NCBI GenBank assembly: GCA_026770025.1
Contig: JAMXDE010000045.1
Coordinates: 124,001 to 188,000 of the forward strand
From: Craspedostauros australis
Lineage: Eukaryota > Bacillariophyta > Bacillariophyceae > Mastogloiales > Achnanthaceae
Reading direction: 5' to 3'
DNA: 64,000 nucleotides
In this document: piece by piece, positions 55,860 through 64,000 of the stretch
How positions within the stretch are numbered: position 1 is the stretch's first letter
How the letters are laid out: every line of letters begins with the position of its first letter
Translations under genes and position numbers: made by a program
Notes under the pieces: generated by a model
Database searches by the model: none
What the model was told of the DNA's origin: nothing
What the model saw: only the letters and a program-made list of their open reading frames with translations

Positions 55860-57231
55860 TTATGGCTCCAGGAGGTAGTCATCGACGGTGCATTCGTCTT
55901 CCTCGCCAGGGCACGGGAAAGCAAGCATCGCGTTCCACACGAGGTCCGTCAGGTCTGATGGGAGTTCTGTGTCATCGTAGATGAACTTGCAGGGGTACGA
56001 ACCGCCTGGCATGGCGAACTCGTTGCACTGTGTTGCTGCGTTCACGAGTCTCGCCCATGGCATCTCAACTTCATCGTGAAGGCCGGCGTTGCCCACCAGC
56101 TCGCCAAGCGTGAAGATCTTCTCCAGAGCCTTGGCAGCCACATACGGCTCGCCCTCGAAGAAGTGTCGTGTTGCGATGCTGGCGAGGGATCGTGCTCGGT
56201 GCGTGAGCAATTCCTTGTTGAAGGCGGTGGACAGCGATGTGCCGTCCAAAGGAAGGCGCAGCTCGTCCTCGAGCACATCCCATCCGTCTTCGACGCTGCC
56301 TGCGCGCATGAGACCACGGATAACGGCGGCGCTCTCGTGCGGTTGCATCGATGGTCTTTCGTAAACGCGGCGGGTTTCGATGGCACGCTGCGCTGTGTCG
56401 AGCTCGTTCACGTGCAGCGCCGCTACCGCCAGTCGGGACAGTAGAGATCCTCGGAATCCGTACCCCCAGTTCTCGTCGCACTCGTCAATGAGGAAGGACG
56501 CGATGGTCTGCAGATCGTGGATATCGTGTCTGTTCTGAGCACGCTTGATGGCTTGACTGCATCATGTCAAGCGGAAACGGAAGAATGAGGAGCGTGATGA
56601 TGATGATGACGATGGCGTGGTTTGGATGGAGGCGTGACGTCGACAAGCAAGTGAAAGACCGGATGATGAGGGGTGAGGTGAAAGGTTCATGGGCATTGAT
56701 GGAGTCGGAGCTGGAATGACGGGAGCGCACAGACAACCTCAATCTTGCCCACCCAACTTACGTGATGTCATCGATCGGCATGTCGCGATGCAGGTGCGAG
56801 ATGTTGGACGAGTGGAGCGTGTAGAAGTCCAGGTCCGGTGCCTCATTCAAGTATTCAGCGTTGAGCACGAAGTTGTGCTTGCGATTGGATCTTCGCTTGT
56901 TGACGCCGCCCTTGCTGTTGTTGGCATAGGCGTTGCTGTGGCCGTTGACGCCGATCGATTGCGGACTCTCGGCCTCGAAAGCGAAAGCCAGCCGCTGGTC
57001 GGTGGTGTCAGTGTGCTGGGTGGTGACGAACTGCGAGACGACGCTCACGTGCAATGGTCCCGCTGCCCCTGGCGCCGTCGAGCGTTGGTGATGATCATTG
57101 GCATGCACACGGCCAGTGGAGAAGGCTGCGGATGGTGTGAAGGCATCAACGGACCCTTGCTGCGCGGTCAGCGACGATGCCACGAGCAATGACAGCGAAC
57201 AGGCGATGGGTGAGAATGATGGGAATGCCAT
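55860..57231 (-). CDS. Plastid-targeted helical protein (PPR-like), two exons
   Basis: Exons 57231-56762 and 56556-55860 join in phase (ATC-AC/GTAAGT donor, GATGCAG acceptor) to 388 residues. The leader has a hydrophobic signal (IACSLSLLVASSLTAQQ) followed by SVDA/FTPSAAF: Ala-Phe with a Ser/Thr-rich transit peptide behind it, the bipartite plastid signal of diatom-type algae. The mature part contains a basic/Asn patch (KRRSNRKHNFVLNAEYL) and, after the intron, helix pairs resembling pentatricopeptide-type repeats (QAIKRAQNRHDIHDLQTIASFLID; LAVAALHVNELDTAQRAIETRR; AVIRGLMRAGSVEDGWDVLEDELRLP). PPR proteins bind organellar RNA, so a plastid RNA role is possible, but the repeats are divergent. 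Function otherwise unknown. Confidence 0.85.
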
Positions 57232-58653
57232 GATGATGTATCTGGATGAAGGGTTGAGTGGAGTCCTGGTTTTGTGTGTCGAGTTGAGTTGAGTTTGAAG
57301 TGAGTTGGATGTCAACTTGATGCGGAAGATTTGACTTCGTGGTATGTGGTTTGGTTTGCTATTGCCTCTTGGCGTGTTTGGAGATCGATTTTATGACCTT
57401 GATGAGTATCCGACCTCCTCTCAAACAATCAAGGGGGGAGAGAGAGACAGAGAGACAGAGAGACAGAAACACAAATGCCACAAATCATCGGTGGACCATC
57501 GGAAGATCGGCCCGTTGTTTGCGTGCTTGTTCTCGTTTTTGTTCTTCTTCCTGCTTCCTGTTACGCAGCTCTCTCTCTTTTTTGTTCGTTGGATTTCGCG
57601 TCTGTTTGCTTGTTTGTCAGTCAGAACAAACGAAATTCTGCGACAAGCAGCTGCCCAGAAACAAGCCAACCAAGAACGAGGCGCGTGATTGGCATGATTG
57701 ACGCCATTTCATGACATCAGCATGACGTCGAATCCAAACCCGGAGGCAGAAACTTGACATCGTCCAACCCACGTCATCAATACAAAGTCCTCATGCTCGT
57801 ATACAATCATAGTGAATGGTTGACATCACGACTTCCACAGAACTTGAGGTGAGCGATCTGGGAGGTCCCAGTCGTTGTGATTGGACAAGAAGCGTATTTG
57901 AGAACATTCTTGTTTTGTTGATAACGAATGAGAACGCGAAACACGGTACTGGTGACATCATCATCGAACAGATGGCTCGTGACCAGAACACCGTCACAAA
58001 ATGGACCCCTCATTCCGAGAACACCGAAAACCGAACCTGGTTCTGGGGAAGGTGAGGTGGTTGGTTGGTTGGATTGTCATGGCTGGATGGTTGGTTGGCT
58101 GGCCATCTCCGTTGCTCCTTCTGGTGCTGTGCTGGTATTGAAATGTTGCCGATGTGTTGCTGTGCTGGATCTCTGTGCGAGATCTCTGGCCTTCTTGCTG
58201 CTGCGAACGAAGCAAGGAAAGATGGAGCACCTGTAACAGTGCAGCGGCTCGTCAATCACTCGCGTTCTTCCCTCAGTTGTGGTACGAGCACACAGGTACC
58301 AATATGCTACGGCCACGAATACATACGAGTTGAGTGCACATGCTGTTGACTGCATTGCATCGGTGGGGTTTGCAGGACGAAGCAGGTGACCTCGGAGATT
58401 GGAGTAGAATGGAATAGAGTGGAGTAGTGCAATATATTCTAATCCCTTTCACGTATCCCAAGCGCGAGGTTGCGGTATTCATGCTCCTTGCTGCTTAGTC
58501 CTTGATCCCACGTGTATTGTATTATATGTATGGTACAAACCATAGTTGCGAGCCCTGTCATCGACTCCGTCGATTGCCAGGCCTTCTTGAGATGGCATTC
58601 CCAATACTCTGCTCTATTAGGTTGCTGTTGCTGTTCAGTATTGCTGTTCAGCA
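57232..58653. other. Intergenic region, 1.4 kb
   Basis: No gene supported. A GAGA/GACAGA purine run lies at about 57434-57470 and a GGTTGGTTGGTTGG run at about 58060-58078. The CorA gene ends at 58654 (-), the plastid gene starts at 57231 (-). Confidence 0.5.
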
Positions 58654-60900
58654 TCAAGCAGGTGCCTCCCACCGACTAGAAGACGTTCTGCCGAAGTTCA
58701 AAATGATGAGAAGGGAAATCGTCATGACGGCGGTCAACGCCCAAAACATGGGGTATGCCCATTTCTCGTCCAGCTCGGGCATGTTTGTGAAGTTCATCCC
58801 CCAAACGCCCGTCAGGAATTGGGCTGGCAAGAACACGGACGATACCACCGTCAGCGTGTACAGAGTTCGATCCATCTGCTTCGATTGGACCTTGTCCGAC
58901 TCCACGTCCAACGCGTGGCATTCGCTGATCAGCTGGCGCAGCAATTCGTCCTCGCATTCCAAGTTGTCGAGGACGTCGCGCAGGTACACGGTCGCACCAG
59001 GGCTGATGGCATCATCCTCGATGACGTGGGTCAGCAATCGCATGAAGGGCTTGAGCTTGCGACACACCTTCTCCAGTTCATTGCGAATGAAGTGCACGCG
59101 GTCCAACGAATCGCGAAAGCCAGCATGGCGCAGGTACGCTTGCTCCTCATGGATTGCCTGGCGCATGCGTTTCGCGATGGGGTGCACAAGATCGACGGCC
59201 TGATCGAGGAGTGCGTATGTCAGGTACTGCGCGTCGTATTGGCGGAGCTTCGAGTAGCTCTTCTCAAGCTCGCACTGGACTTTGCGAAAGTAGTGCGCTG
59301 GAAACTGCTGTCGCGGCGGCCTTTGCGAGGATGATAGCGGCGATGGTTGTGAACGTGATGGTGAATACGATGGTGAATGCGATGGTGAATGCGGGAACGC
59401 GTTTCCAACAGTTGGTCTGTAGCCTCCGTCCTTTGAATTGGTAAATGTGATGATAGTGTCGTTCTTTGGCACGTTGACAAAAATGCTGACCATGTGCACG
59501 TGGATTCTTGGCGCCCTCGGTGATCTTCTGGGGACTGACGATTGTGCACGACCCGAATCACCAATTGCTTTCCCAGTTGGCGGCTTACTGCTTGGCGTTG
59601 CGAAACCGCGCATGGATGGAGTGATCATATTTCTCCTTTCGGAGGAGGACATGGCGGGATGCTGCGGCGAAGGACTGTCACCGTCCATGCACAAGACCGG
59701 AACCATGATGAGATAGTGATTTGAAAATACTTCCACTTTGGGACGGTGAGTCTGCGAGTACAGAGCGTCGTCCAATGCGAGCGGATGCAACGAGTACCGG
59801 ACAGCCAGGCGTTTCAATGTGAGCGCTGCGGTCGCCGGTGATGTTGGCACGACGTTGATCCATCGCGTTTTGACCCATGCTGGTCGTCTCTTGAAGAACA
59901 GATCTGTTCTGCTCATCGGTTGCACGTCACTCCAGGGCTTGCCATCACCCGAGAACGCCGACGAGTCCTGCACCACCCTCCGCTCCAGCTTGTTCGAGTT
60001 GTAATCGTACATGTCGAGGGTCGAGAGGGCGCTGCCCTTGCAGATGAGCGCATTGTCGATGGACGGATGGAACAACGCCCGCAACATGAGCAAACGGATG
60101 CCTTCCGAGAATTCTTCGAAGGAGATGTCGCCAGATTGATCCAGATCCAGGTGCTGCACCAACGTATTGAAGCTCCGCTCGTCCAGTGACGCACGTGCCT
60201 CGTTCCCGTTTCCATTCCCTCCGAGCAATGGCCCCACCTGAGCATGAAAATCCAATCCACGGCGCAAACCTTCGTAAGAGATCCTGCCATCCATGTTCGT
60301 GTCGAACATGTCGAAGAAGTGCTTCAACCGTTCTTCGGACAGGTCGAACGATGATTCGAAGATATCCTCTTGGCTGCTTCGATCGTTGCCATCATCGTCA
60401 TCGTCATCGTCATCGCCGTCTTCGCTGTTGGTGATGGCACCACCATCTCCGTTTCTAGTTCGGTTTATGCCATCAATGATATGATCCTCGTCGTCTCCCT
60501 CGTCGGCTCGCTGCTTGTTTCTGCCGTTGCTTCCTCCAACGATGAAGTCGCCCGTTCTGTCTGAGCTCTGCTGTTTCCAGCTGCAGTCTTCAGCCGCGAG
60601 CTCTTCATCCCTTTGGGACGGCGACAAAGGGACGCGGTCGCCATCACCTATAGATGGATTCAATTTCACATCAAGATTCGTCCGAATGGATTCGTTGGTG
60701 GCCTGGTCCTGGTTGCCATCATGGCCGCCGTTGTCATGTATGTTGATATTGCCGTTGCTTCTGCTGGGTGCGGAGTGGACGACCCCCACCAAGGACAGGA
60801 ATTGCTGCAAGGTGTCCGGGATCTGGGTGGAATCCTCCCGCTCGGTGCGTTGGTTTCGTGCTGGATCTGTCTCCGAAATCATGTCGTTCAAGTCGGTCAT
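58654..60900 (-). CDS. CorA-type magnesium/cation transporter with N-terminal EF-hands
   Basis: Single exon, 748 residues from the ATG at 60900. That start is chosen because a TATATA box lies 55-60 bases upstream; an in-frame ATG at 61020 would read through this box. Residues 1-185 are acidic, Ser/Asp/Asn-rich. Two EF-hands follow (about 185-275): DTNMDGRISYEG, where the last ligand is Gly so the loop is degenerate, and DLDQSGDISFEE, a canonical calcium loop. The CorA soluble domain (about 330-640) includes LHPLALDDALYSQTHRPKVE. Two C-terminal membrane helices follow, the first ending in the GMN signature (TGVWGMNFTNMPEL). CorA channels move Mg2+ (sometimes Ni2+ or Co2+) as pentamers, and the EF-hands suggest Ca2+ control. 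Location is not set by the sequence. Confidence 0.92.
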   Translation of the reverse strand: MTDLNDMISETDPARNQRTEREDSTQIPDTLQQFLSLVGVVHSAPSRSNGNINIHDNGGHDGNQDQATNESIRTNLDVKLNPSIGDGDRVPLSPSQRDEELAAEDCSWKQQSSDRTGDFIVGGSNGRNKQRADEGDDEDHIIDGINRTRNGDGGAITNSEDGDDDDDDDDGNDRSSQEDIFESSFDLSEERLKHFFDMFDTNMDGRISYEGLRRGLDFHAQVGPLLGGNGNGNEARASLDERSFNTLVQHLDLDQSGDISFEEFSEGIRLLMLRALFHPSIDNALICKGSALSTLDMYDYNSNKLERRVVQDSSAFSGDGKPWSDVQPMSRTDLFFKRRPAWVKTRWINVVPTSPATAALTLKRLAVRYSLHPLALDDALYSQTHRPKVEVFSNHYLIMVPVLCMDGDSPSPQHPAMSSSERRNMITPSMRGFATPSSKPPTGKAIGDSGRAQSSVPRRSPRAPRIHVHMVSIFVNVPKNDTIITFTNSKDGGYRPTVGNAFPHSPSHSPSYSPSRSQPSPLSSSQRPPRQQFPAHYFRKVQCELEKSYSKLRQYDAQYLTYALLDQAVDLVHPIAKRMRQAIHEEQAYLRHAGFRDSLDRVHFIRNELEKVCRKLKPFMRLLTHVIEDDAISPGATVYLRDVLDNLECEDELLRQLISECHALDVESDKVQSKQMDRTLYTLTVVSSVFLPAQFLTGVWGMNFTNMPELDEKWAYPMFWALTAVMTISLLIILNFGRTSSSRWEAPA

Positions 60901-60954
60901 AGAGTAGTCAAGCGGCGCCCATGCGCTCACTTCAGCGCTATTATGCTCGTATTC

Positions 60955-60960
60955 TATATA
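60955..60960 (-). promoter_or_regulatory. TATA box of the CorA gene
   Basis: The minus strand reads CTATATAGAATACG. It lies 55-60 bases before the ATG at 60900, a usual TATA-to-start distance if the 5' UTR is about 25-30 bases. Position and sequence are visible; function is inference. Confidence 0.5.
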
Positions 60961-61167
60961 GCAGAGTAGAGTCGTACGAGTACGTGTACGAGCTACGAGT
61001 ATGGTGGCCGCATCTATCATACAACCACAAGTCACAACCAGAGTGCAACCTTCCGACTCATCTGTGATCGACGATGTTGGTCACAACGAAGGGACGTCCG
61101 CATCCTGTGGTTGCTGCTGCGCAGTCGTGTCAGCGTCACGCCAAGATCCATTTCCGCACAAGAGCCA

Positions 61168-61690
61168 GGGGCGCACGGTAAATTGTCCCCAGTAGGCCCA
61201 AACGAGAAGGTACTTAGATAGACCTATAATGTTTTAGGCCTATGACGCGCGCCAGCCAGTCGAGAAACGCGCCGGCATGGCCATGTGCTCACTATCCGTG
61301 TCTCACCGAACTGGCAGAGTTACGCGTATTTGTGGTATCATCGATATTCCAATTTGGGCCTATGAAAGTACCATATTACCCACATATAACGTCACGCGCC
61401 AGCCCGCTCTTCTCCGCGCCGGCATGGCTGCGCGTGTTGCATCCGAATACACGTGACTGAATGTCCCCCTCGACGTCCACCTGAATGTCCCCCTTCGCTT
61501 TTTTGTCCCCCTCGACGTCCACCTGAATGTCCCCCTTCGCTTTTTTGTCCCCCTCAATGTCCCCCTCGATGTCCCCCTTCGCTTTTTTGTCCCCCTCAAT
61601 GTCCCCCTCAACGTCCCCCTTCGCTTTTTTGTCTCCCTCAATGTCCCCCTCAATGTCCCCCTTCGCTTTTTTGTCCTCCTCCGTGTCCAT
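61168..61690 (+). repeat. Left inverted arm of the foldback element
   Basis: Its first 290 bases match the right arm perfectly in reverse orientation. From about 61461 it consists of five 42-bp units plus a partial unit. Confidence 0.88.
61461..61690 (-). repeat. 42-bp tandem repeat array, left arm
   Basis: Unit (minus strand): GGGGGACAAAAAAGCGAA followed by GGGGGACATTGAGGGGGACAT-type sequence, encoding 14-residue GDKKAKGDIEGDIE if translated. The two outermost units read ...QVDVE and match the other arm; the inner units differ at a few bases. Confidence 0.85.
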
Positions 61691-61939
61691 CGAATGTCCC
61701 CTGACAGTAGTTTGTTTTGTCATCAGGAGTGATGATCGCTGCTGTTGTTCATCTTCAATTGCTTTCTTGTTGGCTCAAGAGGAAGAGAGAGAAACAGTTG
61801 GCATGAACATCAGCATCAAAATCGTGTAAGTGTGGCGAGGAGAGGTGTAGGGAATCTCATTAATCCGGCGCATTGTTAACGTGCGGATGTGCAAGTTACA
61901 CATGACAAATGCAAGCTGCCGCAAGCGAAAGATCCAAGG

Positions 61940-62461
61940 AGGACATGGAGGGGGACAAAAAAGCGAAGGGGGACGTTGAGGGGGACATTGAGGGGGACAA
62001 AAAAGCGAAGGGGGACATCGAGGGGGACATTGAGGGGGACAAAAAAGCGAAGGGGGACATCAAGGGGGACATTGAGGGGGACAAAAAAGCGAAGGGGGAC
62101 ATTCAGGTGGACGTCGAGGGGGACAAAAAAGCGAAGGGGGACATTCAGGTGGACGTCGAGGGGGACATTCAGTCACGTGTATTCGGATGCAACACGCGCA
62201 GCCATGCCGGCGCGGAGAAGAGCGGGCTGGCGCGTGACGTTATATGTGGGTAATATGGTACTTTCATAGGCCCAAATTGGAATATCGATGATACCACAAA
62301 TACGCGTAACTCTGCCAGTTCGGTGAGACACGGATAGTGAGCACATGGCCATGCCGGCGCGTTTCTCGACTGGCTGGCGCGCGTCATAGGCCTAAAACAT
62401 TATAGGTCTATCTAAGTACCTTCTCGTTTGGGCCTACTGGGGACAATTTACCGTGCGCCCC
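61940..62461 (-). repeat. Right inverted arm of the foldback element
   Basis: Reverse complement of the left arm. Its inner edge is at about 61940, where a GGAGGACATGGAGGG segment diverges from the corresponding left-arm sequence. Confidence 0.88.
61946..62168 (+). repeat. 42-bp tandem repeat array, right arm
   Basis: Five units of the same 42-bp sequence on the plus strand. The order of variants (IKGDIE, IEGDIE, VEGDIE) is offset from that in the left arm, which points to unequal exchange or slippage after the inverted duplication formed. Confidence 0.85.
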
Positions 62462-63197
62462 AGATCGCGATGCGTTGATGCCGAGTTCGCTTTTTGGATT
62501 GGGATTCATGTGACTCACGATTGATCCATACCGTTGACGTACGGACTTAAAAGTGCCAATTGAAACGGAACAATCATTTGGACGGAATCATCTAAGAGGT
62601 ACCGACAACAGACTCTGGTATACTGCGATGCGAGTCCACCAACATCTGAGAAATCTAACAAACGAGCAGAGCAGAGCAGAGCAGAAGGGCTCACACATCA
62701 CAAAGAACACGAAGAAGCAACGAATTCAGATAGAGAAGCAACAGAATCGCACTCTATCACTGATGGTGCGACCATATTGATGTTCATCTGAACTTAGGGA
62801 TGTTCGACAGATTGAAGTTGTTCTTCATCGCACTCCACTTTCCGTCATGTCGCCTATCCTCGACGCAACGATGGGGCAACCCTAAATAAAGGATAGCAAG
62901 GGAAAGCACAAGCGAAGACGGCTTCTCTCTCTCTCTCTTTCTCTGTATGATCGCACCGATCGCGATCAACCAGAAATTAGGCACTTTGTAACGATTCTGC
63001 ATCATTCTAGAGGCTGTCTGAGCAATATGGCTGCGATGCTGAATCAACGATGCAATAGTGCACCATGTGTAGAAGGTAATCTCGATGATCGAAGCGTGAA
63101 TCTCGGTGATTGTGAGGTCGTTTGTGCAAAGATCACTATTTGTTGTCATAAAATCGAAACCCAAACACTGAGCATCAAGCACCAAGCACCAAGCAAC
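62462..63197. other. Intergenic region, 5' of the partial membrane-protein gene
   Basis: No gene supported. GCAGAGCAGAGCAGAGCAGA tandem repeat at about 62667-62688, (TC)n near 62924-62943, and ACCAAGCACCAAGCA short repeats just before the start at 63198. Confidence 0.5.
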
Positions 63198-64000
63198 ATG
63201 AATCTCACCCAGACCGTTATGAACGCATCGATGGGATGCGTGAACCCCATCGTCGACGGACGGCTTACGGGGACCAGTTGTGGCGAAGGACACGCCGACT
63301 TTGGATTTGAAGAAGGCACAGCATGGACTGGCTACGAGGATGGCCCTGAAGCACCACCGCCACCGCTCTTCGATGTCATCATCGGACCCTTTGGCTGGGC
63401 AGTGCTCATCGTCGTCTCGATGACCCTGTCCCTGATGATCTTCAACAACTGTGATCTCAATATCCCCCCGACCAAGCTTACACGTCTGCTCGGCATCATC
63501 AGCCTCGCCTACAGCATGTTCGCTTCAATCCCGTTCCTGAACTACCTCCGGACCGGGAAGAGCGCGGCCGCTTCGGTGCCAAACAATGGCGACAGCGTCC
63601 GAATCCACATCCATGCATTCGTCATGGTGGTGTGGCTTGTGATCCAAACATTCCTCATCACGACTGCGATCTGCGGGAGGTATCGCCTTCACAAGCGCAT
63701 CGGGCGGTATGCCCTCAATGTGCAACTCCCGCTTACAGCATTGGAGAATATGCTGAACGCCGGGATCCTTTTCCTGCCCAAACTGGCGGGCCTGGCACAG
63801 GCCCATCGTTGGCCTCAGGTGACCACACATCCTTCGGCGTGGCAGGCACTCATCTACGCCTTGCCATATTCCGCCGCTCTCTTGACGCCAGAATTAATCC
63901 TCGTCTATGGATACCTGGCCACCAACATTTACGAGAAGGTGGAGGGACGTGAGCTCCGCCAGCTGCAGAAGAACCTGCATGCCTACTATATGACGAATGC
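63198..64000 (+). CDS. Multi-pass membrane protein, cut by the window edge (3' missing)
   Basis: The frame from ATG 63198 (context CAACATGA) is open to the last base: 267 codons without a stop. The first 60 residues are Gly/Pro/Asp-rich. At least four hydrophobic segments follow: GWAVLIVVSMTLSLMIF, LLGIISLAYSMFASIPFL, FVMVVWLVIQTFLITTAICG, and IYALPYSAALLTPELILVYGYLA. The third is framed by IHIHAF and GRYRLHKRIGRYA. The pattern His-x-His ... W-L-x-x-Q-x-x-L ... G-R-x-x-L-H-(K/R)-x-(L/I)-G recalls a family of bacterial multi-pass proteins of unknown function (some thought to bind haem through such histidines). That comparison is from memory. The real 3' end and any introns lie outside the window. 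Confidence 0.8.
   Translation, partial: MNLTQTVMNASMGCVNPIVDGRLTGTSCGEGHADFGFEEGTAWTGYEDGPEAPPPPLFDVIIGPFGWAVLIVVSMTLSLMIFNNCDLNIPPTKLTRLLGIISLAYSMFASIPFLNYLRTGKSAAASVPNNGDSVRIHIHAFVMVVWLVIQTFLITTAICGRYRLHKRIGRYALNVQLPLTALENMLNAGILFLPKLAGLAQAHRWPQVTTHPSAWQALIYALPYSAALLTPELILVYGYLATNIYEKVEGRELRQLQKNLHAYYMTN

Larger units (their letters stand above)
61168..62461. mobile_element. Non-autonomous foldback-type element with 520-bp inverted arms
   Basis: The left arm 61168-61690 and right arm 61940-62461 are inverted copies, with a loop of about 250 bases. The outer 290 bases are identical in both arms without indels, from GGGGCGCACGGTAAATTG at the left to its reverse complement ending GCGCCCC at the right. 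The inner parts are tandem 42-bp units and slightly diverged. No transposase frame exists; the open frames in the arms only translate the repeats. Flanks (AAGAGCCA / AGATCGCG) show no obvious target-site duplication. Architecture resembles foldback (FB-like) elements or long-TIR MULE derivatives. Near-identity of the arms implies recent insertion, gene conversion or arm correction. Confidence 0.85.

Noticed and set aside
61242-61460. Identical 72-residue frames in both inverted arms (also 62169-62387) as a transposon protein
   Set aside because: Too short, no transposase motif, and identity follows from the arms being inverted copies.
61889-62269. Lys/Asp-rich repeat protein (GDKKAKGDIEGDIE)
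   Set aside because: It is only the translation of the 42-bp repeats of the foldback arm; the other arm gives the mirror frame.

Overview
The window is nuclear DNA of a eukaryotic alga, most likely a diatom or close photosynthetic stramenopile (inference). Supporting signs are GT-AG introns of about 150-355 bp in five genes and ACCATG-type start contexts. Two leader sequences have a hydrophobic signal followed by Ala-Phe, the cleavage motif of proteins imported into red-type secondary plastids. Secreted proteins rich in PS/PT repeats, an 18-residue CNGxxAC repeat protein with a perfect five-lysine cluster, and a receptor cyclase-phosphodiesterase are all typical of this group. I support 21 genes, one of them cut by the right edge.

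Layout, 1-24 kb: a secreted cupredoxin-DUF305 copper protein (three exons, +); a conserved low-complexity protein (+); a TPR-AHA1 Hsp90 co-chaperone fusion (-); METAP2 (+); a membrane/coiled-coil/PDZ protein (two exons, -); a plastid-type alpha/beta hydrolase (-); an eIF5A-like OB-fold protein without the hypusine domain (+); a NodB polysaccharide deacetylase (-); and a four-exon receptor nucleotide cyclase fused to a cyclic-nucleotide phosphodiesterase (-).

Layout, 26-50 kb: mitochondrial GUF1/LepA (+); a type II membrane sulfotransferase-like protein (+); 2-oxoglutarate dehydrogenase E1 (three exons, +); a 1357-residue PS-rich secreted protein with a tandem array of 102-bp units (+); a mitochondrial-type TPR protein (-); an unrecognised protein (+); and a large STAND/AAA ATPase whose reading frame carries one in-frame TGA and one -1 shift (-).

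Layout, 50-64 kb: the CNGxxAC repeat protein with a pentalysine cluster (+); an unrecognised protein (+); a plastid-targeted helical protein (two exons, -); an EF-hand-CorA magnesium transporter (-); a 1294-bp foldback element whose arms carry 42-bp tandem repeats; and a partial multi-pass membrane protein (+).

The genes are not an operon and most are independent housekeeping or surface functions. Four (1430-3096, 16676-17995, 36147-40220, 50752-52068) encode secreted or wall-type proteins. Two others (19525-23892, 58654-60900) are membrane signalling or ion proteins. The best candidates for something undescribed are the eIF5A-like protein, the cupredoxin-DUF305 fusion, the pentalysine/CNG protein and the foldback element.
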